From Limnochordales bacterium (GTDB taxonomy: Bacteria; Bacillota; Limnochordia; Limnochordales; DUMU01): 64,000 bases of DNA. The position numbers were made by a program, and so were the translations under genes. Positions 17,630-26,263 of this stretch are shown here, piece by piece. Each line of letters begins with the position of its first letter. Position 1 is the stretch's first letter. The notes below the pieces were generated by a model, which was not told the DNA's origin, ran no database searches, and saw nothing but the letters and a program-made list of their open reading frames with translations. Where the stretch lies: contig JADBKP010000009.1 of assembly GCA_014896315.1 (NCBI GenBank), positions 93,202 through 157,201 on the forward strand, given 5' to 3'.

Positions 17630-18910
17630 TCAACTCTTCAGGTACGTGCACTCTAGCCGGAGACATTCGTCCTCGGCTACGTACCTCTCCGAGAAGGCGA
17701 ACTTGTACGCCCCTGCGTCGATCACGCCATTGCCTCGTCTAATACGGATGTTCTTTGCCCCGGCGGGGATGGCGAGGTACAAGCCGGATTTTGCGTTGAC
17801 GCCCAGGTAGTTCTGCATCTTTCCAACAACAAGGTTAGGATCCTCGATCGTGGTGGTGACATACTTATCTTTGCTCAGGGCCACGGAAGCCATGAGGTGT
17901 TCAGGATACACTTTCACCATCTTACGGTAAACCACCATCACCTTGCTTGGGTCGCTCGGCTTGGGAACCAATTCAAACTCTATTCTGTGACCTTCGTTGT
18001 CGAACTCCGCCAAATGCTCCAGGTTTGCATCATGACTGGTGAATGACCAGCTTTCCTTTTGCGGGATGGCGCCACCGTTCGCCTGGAGAACGGCATTCAT
18101 ATGGTCGCGCTGGTGATCGTCAATGGGGTAGGTGACACCGGAATAGAGGAGGTTTGTTCCATCGCTCAACGGCATGGCTATCATGTAATGCCGGATCTCG
18201 CCGTCCTGTGCTGGTGTCATGCTGGCTGCCAAAATACGAAGGGACTCCGCCAGATCGTTGCAGTCCTTGCAGGCGTCAAGGTGACCTTCGACCTTTTCCC
18301 GATCCTCGCGCATGATCTGGCCCTTGGCATACTGGAACAAGAACACGTACGCTTCTTTGCAGTTCACAACATACTCCCCCTCGATCATGTAGTCAGACAA
18401 GAGTCTGCGGAGCTTTTGCAGCCCGTAATGGCACTTCGACTTGACAGAGCCCACAGGTTGGTTGGTCAGATACGCCACCTGGTGGACACTGACGTTCATA
18501 ACGAAACGGTAGTAGACTACGGTGCGCTGGGCTTCCGGAAGCTTGCTGATGGCGTCTATGATGCGGCGTGTCAGCTCGTTAGCCAGCGCTACTTCCTCGG
18601 CGGACGGTACGGGGTCCAGCGCCGTTTCTACAAAGTCGACGATGCTCTCGTCGCTGGTGCAGAGGTTCACCTCCCGTTTGGCGGCCGGATCGCCCAGGTA
18701 ACGAAGGGCAACATTGCGGGCTATGGTGCGCAGCCACTGCCGCTCCCGGCCGGTCTCCTGGTAGCCGTTGTAGGCCTTGTACGCCCGTATGAACGTCTCC
18801 TGGACGATATCCTCCGCCGCCTCCTGGCTACCGACGATTTTCCTGACATACCGGAGAAGCCATCCCTGGTTCCTGGCAACTAACTGCTCAAATCCGCGAT
18901 CGTGCTCCAG
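17630..18910 (-). CDS. ECF-type sigma factor fused to a zinc-finger anti-sigma-like domain
   Basis: About 426 residues. Region 2 (LLRYVRKIVGSQEAAEDIVQETFIRAYKAY, residues about 18-48) is followed by region 4 (LPEAQRTVVYYRFVMNVSVHQVAYLTNQPVGSVKSK). A zinc-finger segment HLDACKDCNDLAE comes next, then a 230-residue C-terminal domain I do not recognise. There is no ATG or GTG start in this frame: a stop sits directly before ATC-CTG-GAG, and GGAGGT lies 8 nt before the ATC and 11 nt before the CTG. I used CTG at 18910. The alternative is a sequencing error: removing one A would give GTG-ATC-CTG. The zinc finger in cis suggests self-restraint, as in sigma factors with C-terminal regulatory domains. 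Confidence 0.7.
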   Translation of the reverse strand: MEHDRGFEQLVARNQGWLLRYVRKIVGSQEAAEDIVQETFIRAYKAYNGYQETGRERQWLRTIARNVALRYLGDPAAKREVNLCTSDESIVDFVETALDPVPSAEEVALANELTRRIIDAISKLPEAQRTVVYYRFVMNVSVHQVAYLTNQPVGSVKSKCHYGLQKLRRLLSDYMIEGEYVVNCKEAYVFLFQYAKGQIMREDREKVEGHLDACKDCNDLAESLRILAASMTPAQDGEIRHYMIAMPLSDGTNLLYSGVTYPIDDHQRDHMNAVLQANGGAIPQKESWSFTSHDANLEHLAEFDNEGHRIEFELVPKPSDPSKVMVVYRKMVKVYPEHLMASVALSKDKYVTTTIEDPNLVVGKMQNYLGVNAKSGLYLAIPAGAKNIRIRRGNGVIDAGAYKFAFSERYVAEDECLRLECTYLKS

Positions 18911-19109
18911 GATTCACCACCACCTCCGCGTCGGTATTTTCGGCGCCTCAGATGCCATCCACCAAAACAAATCACGTGAGCCGGGTAATGGTTCAAACGG
19001 GACGAGAACCTAAGCCTCGATAACACTGCGGCGATTCCGCCCATGGCCTGAGTCCATCCACCCTTCTCGGGTTCGGGGCGGTGGGCGAGCATCCTTGTTG
19101 GCCTGACGG

Positions 19110-19163
19110 TTGACTGAACGAGACGGAGATGATACGGTTAGGATAGTTAGATGGTTTGCTAAC
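19110..19163 (+). promoter_or_regulatory. Possible promoter and operator upstream of sdpR
   Basis: TTGACT at 19110-19115, 17 bases, then TACGGT at 19133-19138, followed by an inverted repeat GTTAG-atggtttg-CTAAC at 19146-19163. This suits an autoregulated ArsR/SdpR promoter, but the -10 match is weak. The rest of the 18911-19266 gap shows nothing else I can name. Confidence 0.35.
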
Positions 19164-19266
19164 AATCTTGTTTGCGGCGGTTTGACTGGGCAGCAGTGGA
19201 ACGGCCAAGACGGCCATACGGCCCACGGAAAGCGGGAGCGGGAGCTCAAGGGGGAGACGAACGAGA

Positions 19267-19560
19267 TTGGGGCTGGACCTGGTTTTCAAGGCTTTGTCAG
19301 ATCCGACCCGGCGTCAGATCCTGCGTATGCTGTCGCAGGGCGATCTGTCTGCCGGGGAGATCGCGGCTGCTTTTGATATGGCCAAGCCCAGCATCAGCCA
19401 CCACCTCAATGTGCTCAAGCAGGCAGGACTGGTGCAGGACGAAAGGCGGGGGCAGCAGATCATCTACTCTCTTGACACTACGGTGTTCCAGGATGTACTC
19501 GCCTGGATTTTCGAAGTGGCCCAGCGTTCCGATCAGCCCCGCCGGCCCGCGGGCTCGTGA
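19267..19560 (+). CDS. sdpR: ArsR-family autorepressor (SdpR-like)
   Basis: 97 residues from TTG 19267, with AGGGGGAG upstream. The core LVFKALSDPTRRQILRMLSQGDLSAGEIAAAF, then KPSISHHLNVLKQAGLVQDERRGQQIIYSLD, is a textbook ArsR winged helix. DPTRRQIL and SISHHLNVLKQAGLV are the SdpR hallmarks. In Bacillus, SdpR represses its own operon and is titrated by the membrane protein SdpI. The gene downstream is an SdpI homologue, 36 bp away. Confidence 0.88.
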   Translation: MGLDLVFKALSDPTRRQILRMLSQGDLSAGEIAAAFDMAKPSISHHLNVLKQAGLVQDERRGQQIIYSLDTTVFQDVLAWIFEVAQRSDQPRRPAGS

Positions 19561-19596
19561 GCTAGAACCTGCAAAAGGAGAAAGCGTTAAGGGGCG

Positions 19597-20307
19597 ATGG
19601 ATATGGGTGAGTCGACACCGACACCGCAAGACGGGTATCGTCTGGACTGGCCGGAGGTGCGCCGGGATTGGCCCGTATGGATTCTGCTGCTCGGGTCGTT
19701 TATTGCCGGGCTGTGGGCATACCCGCACCTTCCTGAACGGGTTCCTATCCACTGGGACGTGCAGGGGCGGCCGGACGGGTGGGGTTCACCATTTTGGGCG
19801 GCCTTTGGCGTCCCGCTGCTCAACCTCGGAGTCTACGTTCTGATGCTTATCTCCCCTTTGATCGACCCTAAACGGGTGAACTACGCCCGATTTGCAGGCT
19901 TTTATCGCGGCCTGCGGTGGCTCATCGTTGCTTTTATGACCGCCGTTTACGCCGCGGCTTTGGCAGCCGGCCTGGGTTATTCGGTAGACATAGCACTGAT
20001 CGTGCCGCTGGCGGTCGGGTTGCTCTGGATATATATCGGTAACTCGTTGGGGCGGGTGCGGTTCAACTATTTCGTCGGGATTCGCACCCCCTGGACTCTA
20101 GCCGACGAGACCGTGTGGCAGCGGACGCACCGCCTCGGAGGCAAGTTGTTTGTGGTCACCGGGCTGTTGACCGTCGGGGCGTTGCCCTTCTCGCGGGCTG
20201 CCTCTTTCTGGTTCTTGCTTTGCGGTTCACTCGTCACTGTGATCGGTACTCTCGTGTACTCGGCGGTGCTATACCTGCGGCGGCCGCGGGAGGAAGGCGG
20301 CGAGTGA
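19597..20307 (+). CDS. sdpI: SdpI-family membrane immunity/signalling protein
   Basis: 236 residues with about six membrane helices. It has the DUF1648 motif LPERVPIHWDVQGRPDGWGS near residues 45-64 and the SdpI motif FVGIRTPWTLADETVWQRTHRLGGKL near residues 158-183. SdpI proteins protect against the SdpC toxin and sequester SdpR (family knowledge). No sdpC-like toxin gene is visible here, so it may answer to foreign toxins or act as a stress sensor. It forms an operon with the preceding repressor. Confidence 0.88.
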   Translation: MDMGESTPTPQDGYRLDWPEVRRDWPVWILLLGSFIAGLWAYPHLPERVPIHWDVQGRPDGWGSPFWAAFGVPLLNLGVYVLMLISPLIDPKRVNYARFAGFYRGLRWLIVAFMTAVYAAALAAGLGYSVDIALIVPLAVGLLWIYIGNSLGRVRFNYFVGIRTPWTLADETVWQRTHRLGGKLFVVTGLLTVGALPFSRAASFWFLLCGSLVTVIGTLVYSAVLYLRRPREEGGE

Positions 20308-20456
20308 GATGGCAAGTGAGTTGGCTAGTGGCTGCGTGGCGAGCGGCATGGCGAGCGGCATAACGAGGGATGCAGGTGGGGAAGGGAACCGTCGAGCGTT
20401 TTGAGCACCAAGCATGTGAGTAGGACCAGGCGTCAAGCAAGGAAGGGGCAAATCGT

Positions 20457-21928
20457 ATGTGGACGAAGCGGGGGTCCCGTTGGGAGCTGATCAAGCGCTG
20501 CGCAGCCGTCATGGTGGCGATCGCTGCGCCCATCGCCATCGCCATCGGCATCACCATCGGCATCACCATCACCATCCCGATCGTGGCTGGTGGTACAGGG
20601 GTGGCTTACGCAGAGGAGGCCGCCCAAGCAGTGCTTTCACCAACTGTGGCCGAGGCGGCAGCACGGGCGGCCGAGCTTTTTGCCGCAGGGAAATACCAGG
20701 AGCTCTGGGAGACGGGTGCTCCGGTCCTGCAAGCGGCGATCACCGCCGCCCAGCTGCAGGCCATCGGCGACCAGTTGGGGGAGGTGCAAGCGGTGGGCCA
20801 GCCGCAGGCAGTTCCGGGATACCCCCGGACTGCCGTCGTGGTCTTGACCTATCCAGCGTTCAAGGTTGATCTGGCTCTGACCGTTGACGAAGAGGGTAAG
20901 CTGATTGGCCTGTTTGTGAGGCCGCACGAGGAGCAGCTCCAGCCCGGCTCGGCGGCTTCACCCTCTGGTGATGCTGCTGATGCTGCTGATGCCGAGGAGA
21001 GCTGGGAGGCCCCATCCTACGTCATCCCCGGAACGTTTGCTGAGCACACGACCAAATTTGGTACACCCGGATGGGAGCTAGGAGGGACGTTTACCTATCC
21101 GACGGACCGGGCGGAGTATCCGGCCATTGTGCTGGTGCACGGCTCCGGACCTAACGATCGGGATGAGACGATCGGTCCCAACCGTATCTTCCGGGATCTG
21201 GCCTGGGGCCTGGCAAGCCGCGGGATCGCTGTCTTTCGCTACGACAAGCGGACGTACGTGCATGGCGGGAAGATGGCTCCGGCCGATGTCACGCCGTATA
21301 GCGAAGTGATCGACGACGCGCGGGCGGCCATCGCCTGGGTCAAGCAGCAACCGGGTGTGAGCCGTGTTTACCTGGTTGGCCATAGCTTGGGTGCACAGCT
21401 CGCGCCGGCCATCGCTGATGGGCTGCCCGCTGGCACGCTGGCGGGATTGGTGCTGCTCGCCGCTCCCGCCCGACCCCTCGAGGAACTGTTCGTCTACCAG
21501 GTGCAATACCTCGCCCAGATCGACGGTACTGTGACCGACGACGAGAAGCAGGCGATTTCCCAGTTGGAGATGGCGGTGCAGGCGCTCACAGCCGGGCAAC
21601 TCCGGCAGATGCTGACTTTTTGGGCGCACCAGTTCACTACTGGTTAAAGTTGCGTGAACTCGCCCCGGTGCCGATTGCCCGCCGGTTGGAGCTTCCCCTG
21701 CTGCTCGTGCAGGGCGGGCGTGACTACCAGGTTCCGACCGCAGAGTTCGAAGAGTGGAAGAAGGAACTGGGCGGGAGAGACAACGTCGACTTCGAGTTGT
21801 TTCCCGATCTCAATCATCTCCTCATATCTGGCTCGGGACCTTCGACTCCGCAGGAGTATGAGAAGCCTGGACATGTTGCAGAAGAGGTGATCGAAGCTAT
21901 CGCCCGTTTCGTCGGGAAGTCGGAGTAG
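20457..21928 (+). pseudogene. Secreted alpha/beta hydrolase with DUF3887-type N-domain, frameshifted
   Basis: The first frame (20457-21647) has an export signal encoded by slipped ATC/GCC triplets, a DUF3887-like domain (LFAAGKYQELWETGAPVLQ) and a hydrolase core with LVHGSGPNDRDE and the nucleophile elbow LVGHSLGAQ. It stops early. The rest, with the Asp in GGRDYQVP and the His in DLNHLL, lies in another frame to 21928. One extra T in the T5 run near 21617 joins them. As written, nucleophile and acid/base residues are on separate products, so no active enzyme would be made unless the shift is a sequencing error or slippage. Confidence 0.75.
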
Positions 21929-22351
21929 GGTGGGTCCGAACTGCGGCGCAGACCAGTACACGACACTACAAGAGATGGGGGTGGCCAGATCGCAAAGCCT
22001 GGGGAGTCAGGGGCGTCCGGCGAGATTGTCGGGTTCGCGGTCGGAGGGCCGGAGCGGGACGGTGACCCGGTCTACAAGGGGGAACTCTATGCGATCTACC
22101 TGTTGCAAGGTTACCAGCGCCAGGGGTTGGGTCGACGCCTGGTCGCGGCCGTTGCGCAAGAACTCGTCCGCCGCGATCTCTGCTCCATGCTCGTCTGGGT
22201 CCTGGTCGACAACCCCGCCTGCGGTTTTTACGAGGCGCTTGGTGGCCGCCGGCTGCGTTCCCGGCCCATCACCATCGGTCCGGCGACCCTCGAGGAAGTG
22301 GCCTATGGTTGGCCCGATCTGCGGGCGGTGCGCTTCGCCGATTGGCCCTGA
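21929..22351 (+). pseudogene. GNAT acetyltransferase remnant lacking its N-terminus
   Basis: The frame encodes GEIVGFAVGG, then YQRQGLGRRLVAAVAQEL (acetyl-CoA motif A with Q-x-x-G-x-G), then VLVDNPACGFYEALGGRRL, the second half of a GNAT fold. Open frame begins directly after the previous gene's stop, and no ATG, no usable GTG and no ribosome site precede the conserved part. The only start codon is a TTG at 22103, inside the fold. The first 50-60 residues of the domain are missing. It overlaps the spore protein gene tail to tail by 49 bp. Confidence 0.6.
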
Positions 22352-22647
22352 TCCTCTGCGATCACTTCCTTGCCCTGCTCGATCAGTTCTCTCACCATCT
22401 GGCCGCCGATTTTGCCGGCCTCCCGGACCGTGAGTTCATCGGGGTTTTGGAGATCGTCGTCGAGTCCGAGACGCTCGGCAACCTCCCATTTGAGTGCATC
22501 CAGAGCGTCCTCTTGAGCGCTCGCACTGGCCCCGGCCTTGCGAACGCTCTCCCTCACCTTCCGTACTCCCGCCGCACCAGCAGCGGGCCCGTCGACACCA
22601 GGGTCGGGTGTGTTTCTGGTTGGCTCTTGATCGGCACCTGCCACCAT
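22303..22647 (-). CDS. Small acid-soluble spore protein, alpha/beta type
   Basis: 114 residues from ATG 22647, with GGAGGGG upstream. The C-terminal part, DALKWEVAERLGLDDDLQ then LTVREAGKIGGQMVRELIEQGKEV, matches the alpha/beta SASP family: a helix with K-x-E-x-A-x-x-L-G and the conserved GKIGGQMVR turn. These proteins coat DNA in the forespore and protect it from UV and heat; the Glu in WEVA is at the germination-protease site of the family. A roughly 45-residue Ala/Pro/Asp-rich leader is unusual. It marks the organism as a spore former. Confidence 0.85.
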   Translation of the reverse strand: MVAGADQEPTRNTPDPGVDGPAAGAAGVRKVRESVRKAGASASAQEDALDALKWEVAERLGLDDDLQNPDELTVREAGKIGGQMVRELIEQGKEVIAEDQGQSAKRTARRSGQP

Positions 22648-22842
22648 AACTCCCCTCCAGGTGTGATGCTGTAAGCATATTGTCAGCATTAGTTTGACTG
22701 GCGTCCGGGGATGGGATTCCAGCAAATGGTGGATTGGCAGGGGAGATTTGCTCATAGTTGACAAGAGCTGGCCGGCATGGAGGAAGGTGCGCGGCTTTGG
22801 GCAAATAAACAGTAGAGACTCTCAAGGAAGGAGGTGGATCGG

Positions 22843-23028
22843 TTGGCCAAGTCCATCGACCCGGTCTGCAAGATGGAGGTAGATCCGGCGACAGCGCCGG
22901 CCAGGAGCGAATACAAAGGGCAAACCTACTACTTCTGCGCGCCCGGCTGCAAGCGGGAGTTCGACAAGAACCCCGAGAAGTATGTGGGAGCGGGCGCCGG
23001 TCAGGGCAGCCACGGTCAGGCTCACTGA
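22843..23028 (+). CDS. YHS-domain metal-binding protein
   Basis: 61 residues from TTG 22843, with AAGGAGGT placed 7 nt upstream; the GTG at 22834 overlaps the ribosome site and is unlikely. The sequence is almost entirely a YHS domain: DPVCKMEVDP, then YKGQTYYFCAPGCKREFDKNPEKY, with the paired cysteines and the F-C-x-x-G-C knuckle. These domains bind heavy metals and often accompany copper ATPases. A CopA gene lies 31 kb away. Confidence 0.85.
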   Translation: MAKSIDPVCKMEVDPATAPARSEYKGQTYYFCAPGCKREFDKNPEKYVGAGAGQGSHGQAH

Positions 23029-23174
23029 GAACAACCTGCTAGCTCGTACTACATGCCCGGTGCCGAACTGGTGCTGCCGGTCCGTGTGCTCACATATCAG
23101 CAGGTCTGGGCTCGGTCGTGCATTCCCTCGACAGCAGGTAGCGAGCTGTCCGGCTCCGACCGAGCCCTGCAGGC

Positions 23175-23483
23175 TTACTCCACATCGACCCAGACATAGC
23201 CGTCCTCCACCTTAGTGGGGAAGGTGGCGATGCCGGTGATGGCCGGCAGCGAGAGCGCCCGGCCGCTGGTAATGTCAAACCTTGCTCCATGGCGGGGGCA
23301 GACCACGACCTTGCCCTCGAGCCGTCCCTCTGCCAGCGATGCCTCGGCGTGAGAGCAGGTATCTTCCGTGGCATACACCTGGCCGTCCACCAGGAAAAGC
23401 GCAACCGGCAGGCCGTCCACCACGACCCGCCGTCCGCGCCCGTCCTGCAGTTCAGCAAAGGGAACTGTCTTGAACCATGCCAT
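23175..23483 (-). CDS. Rieske-type [2Fe-2S] ferredoxin
   Basis: 102 residues from ATG 23483, with GAGGAGG upstream. The cluster ligands are visible as C-S-H in DTCSHAEASL and C-P-R-H in VVCPRHGARFD. The surrounding SLAEGRLEGK and GRALSLPA fit the NirD/biphenyl-dioxygenase ferredoxin group. It would carry single electrons to an oxygenase or reductase, but no partner enzyme is adjacent. Confidence 0.88.
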   Translation of the reverse strand: MAWFKTVPFAELQDGRGRRVVVDGLPVALFLVDGQVYATEDTCSHAEASLAEGRLEGKVVVCPRHGARFDITSGRALSLPAITGIATFPTKVEDGYVWVDVE

Positions 23484-23509
23484 GCAAGTCCTCCTCACCC
23501 ATCAAGCAC

Positions 23510-24004
23510 TCACTTGCGCCGGTGATGATCCAGCAAGAACTCGTAGACAGGCGCGGGAACAAACTGCCGTACAACCTCTTCCCAGCCTTCCGGCCCGATC
23601 AGCCCCCGCACAAAGCTGGAACTGATCTCCGACATCTCCCGCGGGGGCATGAGAAAGACGGTCACCACCTCCGGGGCCAGGTCGGCGTTGATGTTGCGCA
23701 TCGCCCGTTCATAGGCGTAGTCGCCCTCGTTGCGGATGCCGCGCAGGATGTAGCGGGCGCCCACCTCGCGAGCGTAGTCGACCAGGAACCGGTTCTGAAA
23801 ACTGCTCACTCTTACATTGGGGAATTTTGCCGTGCAACGGCGCAGCAGTTCGGCACGATCAGAGAGGCTGTAGTAGCCCCGCTTTTCTGGATTGGTTCCG
23901 ATGGCTACGATCAGTTGATCAAACAGGGCTGCGCCCTGCTCGATCATCCACATATGCCCGTTGGTGACCGGGTCGAAACTCCCGGCATATACACAGATGC
24001 GCAC
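23510..24004 (-). CDS. coaD: Phosphopantetheine adenylyltransferase
   Basis: 164 residues, the usual length. It catalyses the fourth step of coenzyme A synthesis, joining ATP and 4'-phosphopantetheine. Visible motifs are AGSFDPVTNGH at residues 7-17 (nucleotidyl-transferase T/H-x-G-H type), RYILRGIRNEGDYAYE (R-G-R-x-x-x-D-x-x-x-E) and ISSSFVR near the end. It differs from typical CoaD in GTNPEKRGYYSL and in a Met/Pro-rich FLMPPREM stretch, so it is a divergent but apparently complete copy. It is tail-adjacent to the Rieske gene (26 bp), same strand. Confidence 0.88.
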   Translation of the reverse strand: MRICVYAGSFDPVTNGHMWMIEQGAALFDQLIVAIGTNPEKRGYYSLSDRAELLRRCTAKFPNVRVSSFQNRFLVDYAREVGARYILRGIRNEGDYAYERAMRNINADLAPEVVTVFLMPPREMSEISSSFVRGLIGPEGWEEVVRQFVPAPVYEFLLDHHRRK

Positions 24005-24057
24005 TCGCTTACTCCTTCTACGTGACAGTCTTGAACGGGCCGCCGGGCCGCATCCGG

Positions 24058-25233
24058 CTATGCGTTGCTTGCGGCGGCGGCCTCGACTCTTTCTTCGGCC
24101 GTGACGGTCTCTACATCTATTAACTCGTAGCGTCTTGTACCGATTCCCAGCTTCTCAGCCTCTATGACCTGCAAGTACGGGTCTTTGACCCGGCCGAGAA
24201 TCCGCTGGAAGGGATGCCCTTCCGGCTCCAGGACGAACTCTTCCGGAACCATGTCTTCCAGGATCTCCTCCCTAGCGATCAGGTCCAGGGAGGCGGTGTC
24301 GATGGCCACCGGATCACGGGAAACCAGCACGCCGATGTCTCGCAGAAAAGCCGGCATGGTGTAGGGATGGCAATCGCACCAGGGCGTGATGTGAAGAAGG
24401 AAGTTCACAAACAGCATGTTCTCCCGCGGGAAGGTGGACAACACCGCCCGGGCGGCGTGCGCCATGCCAACCTGGAAGACGCCGAACATCTCCTCCGGTT
24501 TGAGCTGGAGTGCCCCGTGGGGGCAGGCCGGCTCGCATTTCCTGCAGTAGGTGCAGGAGTGGACGTCGATATGGAGCTCATCTTTGTTCTGGCCGGACCA
24601 GTGGATTGCCTCCACCGGGCAGACGTCGAAACAGGCCTGGCAGGGCTGGTGCGGAAGGCAGCGCTCCTTATCCCAGTATTGCACCGTACTGATCAGGTGG
24701 TGGATCGCCGAGCGTGAACGGCCTGCCAGCATACCGATGCCAATGTTTTTCAAGGCGCCGCCCATGCCGGTGCTCCCGTGCCCTTTTACGTGGGAGAGGC
24801 AGACCAGCGCCTCGGCGTCTTCGATCTCTCCGGAGACCCAGACTTCCTTCAAGCGGGAATCATCCACCTCGTGGCGGTAGGCGTAACGTTCAAGCGAGCC
24901 ACCAGAGGGCACGATCGGGCAGCCCAGCGTCTCCGGGGTGTATCCCCTTTTATACCCGTCGAGCGCGCCCCAGGAGTGGACGACAAAGGGGCGGCCGCCG
25001 GCAGCCTTAATCTTGTCGATCACCATTCGGACCAGAGCTGGATGGATGGTGGAGAAGTTCGTCTCTTGCCCCAGGTGAACTTTGACCGCTACCCGCTTAC
25101 CAGCAACCACATCTGCCAGACCCGCGCAGTCGAGGGCCTTCAGCATCTTGAGGGGGTAGCTGTCTTCTTTGCGCATCCGCTTCATTTTGACCGAAGCAAA
25201 GTAGACCCGTGCCACTTCCTTGGCCAAAGCCAC
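24058..25233 (-). CDS. DUF362 iron-sulfur protein with two [4Fe-4S] sites
   Basis: 391 residues from GTG 25233, with GAGGAGGT 6 nt upstream; the in-frame ATG at 25296 lacks a site. The DUF362 core is seen as VAVKVHLGQETNFSTIHPALVRMVIDKIKAAGG and CLSHVKGHGSTGMGGALKNIGIGM. A ferredoxin pair follows: QPCQACFDVCPVEAI and CTYCRKCEPACPHGAL. Such proteins are common in anaerobes; their reaction is not established. It is separated by 53 bp from coaD on the same strand. Confidence 0.82.
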   Translation of the reverse strand: MALAKEVARVYFASVKMKRMRKEDSYPLKMLKALDCAGLADVVAGKRVAVKVHLGQETNFSTIHPALVRMVIDKIKAAGGRPFVVHSWGALDGYKRGYTPETLGCPIVPSGGSLERYAYRHEVDDSRLKEVWVSGEIEDAEALVCLSHVKGHGSTGMGGALKNIGIGMLAGRSRSAIHHLISTVQYWDKERCLPHQPCQACFDVCPVEAIHWSGQNKDELHIDVHSCTYCRKCEPACPHGALQLKPEEMFGVFQVGMAHAARAVLSTFPRENMLFVNFLLHITPWCDCHPYTMPAFLRDIGVLVSRDPVAIDTASLDLIAREEILEDMVPEEFVLEPEGHPFQRILGRVKDPYLQVIEAEKLGIGTRRYELIDVETVTAEERVEAAAASNA

Positions 25234-25353
25234 GGGCACACCTCCTCGAGGTCGCGAGCTGCTAGTGCCAGCCATTACTATATCATGATGGTCCACCCTC
25301 CGTCATTGACAGCCGCAAAATAGCTTTGCTAGCCTGAAAGCCGGGAACTGGGT

Positions 25354-25372
25354 GAGAATGAATATCATTCGC
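25354..25372. promoter_or_regulatory. Fur-box-like site upstream of the iron permease
   Basis: GAGAATGAATATCATTCGC matches 14 of 19 positions of the classical Fur box and is nearly palindromic around GAATGAATATCATTC. It lies 63 bp before the FTR1-family gene, consistent with iron repression. Confidence 0.6.
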
Positions 25373-25435
25373 GCCCGCATGCGGGCCTGCTGACGGCCAA
25401 CATGCCCGAATATCTGCAGAAAGGGTGTGCCCCAC

Positions 25436-26263
25436 GTGGTTTATCCGCTAGTGGTTACTCTGCGCGAGGGTATCGAAGCCGCGCTTGTAATAGGAATCAT
25501 TATCGCTTGCCTCCGCCGCCTGGGAGCCGAGCGTCGGCTGCGGGCGGTCTGGATCGGCATTGTCGGGGGGATTGTGGCCAGTATCGTGGCCGGAGTTTCC
25601 GTCTACTACCTGGCCGGAGAGCTTGAGGGCGTGGCCGAGTATACGTTTGAGGGTATCGCGCTCTGGACGGCTGTGATCGTGCTTACGTACCTTGTTCACT
25701 GGATGCGGGCAAACAGCCGGCGGATACAGGAGTTCCGTCAACAGGTGGCCGCGGCGGCGCAGGAGGCTTCGCCCTGGCCTCTGGCTCTACTCTCCTTCGT
25801 CGTGATCGTCCGGGAAGGGATTGAGACCGTCCTCTTCCTGGCCGCGGGCACCGTTTCCGGTACTGGCTCGGGTACGTTCTGGCTGGGGGCAGTCCTGGGA
25901 CTGGCGATCGCGGTGGCTCTGGGACTTGCCCTTTACCGGGGCACCGTCCGCCTTAATCTGCAGCTCTTTTTCAACGTCACCACTGCACTCATCATCCTCT
26001 TTGCCGCCGGGATGCTGGCGCACGGGATCAAGGAATTTCAGGAAGCCGGGCTTCTCCCCGGAGGAGGGGCGATTTGGGATCTGTCCGGGTTTCTCGCCGA
26101 CACGACCGGGGTGGGTAGCTTTCTCAGGGCCATTTTCGGGTACGACGACAACCCATCGCTCTTGCAGGCTCTGGCCTATGCTGCCTACATAGTCGTGGTG
26201 GGGCTATACTATTTCCGGTTTACCTTCCGGTTCACCGGAAGGAGTGAAAAATTGACCAGGTGA
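25436..26263 (+). CDS. FTR1-family high-affinity iron permease
   Basis: 275 residues with about seven membrane helices. The two R-E-G-x-E iron-binding motifs are present: VTLREGIEAALVIG near the start and VIVREGIETVLFL in the middle. The C-terminus ends in a membrane helix and a short basic tail. I used GTG 25436; GTG 25427 is possible but its ribosome site is too close. No EfeO/EfeB partner genes are nearby. A Fur-like site is upstream. The stop overlaps the next start by GTGA. Confidence 0.85.
   Translation: MVYPLVVTLREGIEAALVIGIIIACLRRLGAERRLRAVWIGIVGGIVASIVAGVSVYYLAGELEGVAEYTFEGIALWTAVIVLTYLVHWMRANSRRIQEFRQQVAAAAQEASPWPLALLSFVVIVREGIETVLFLAAGTVSGTGSGTFWLGAVLGLAIAVALGLALYRGTVRLNLQLFFNVTTALIILFAAGMLAHGIKEFQEAGLLPGGGAIWDLSGFLADTTGVGSFLRAIFGYDDNPSLLQALAYAAYIVVVGLYYFRFTFRFTGRSEKLTR

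Noticed and set aside
18059..18883. Long plus-strand open frame (274 codons)
   Set aside because: It is antisense to the sigma/zinc-finger gene, whose product has clear region 2, region 4 and zinc-finger motifs; the plus-strand product matches nothing.
20523..20580. ATC/GCC triplet run as a possible regulatory repeat
   Set aside because: It encodes the hydrophobic core of a signal peptide and needs no further explanation.
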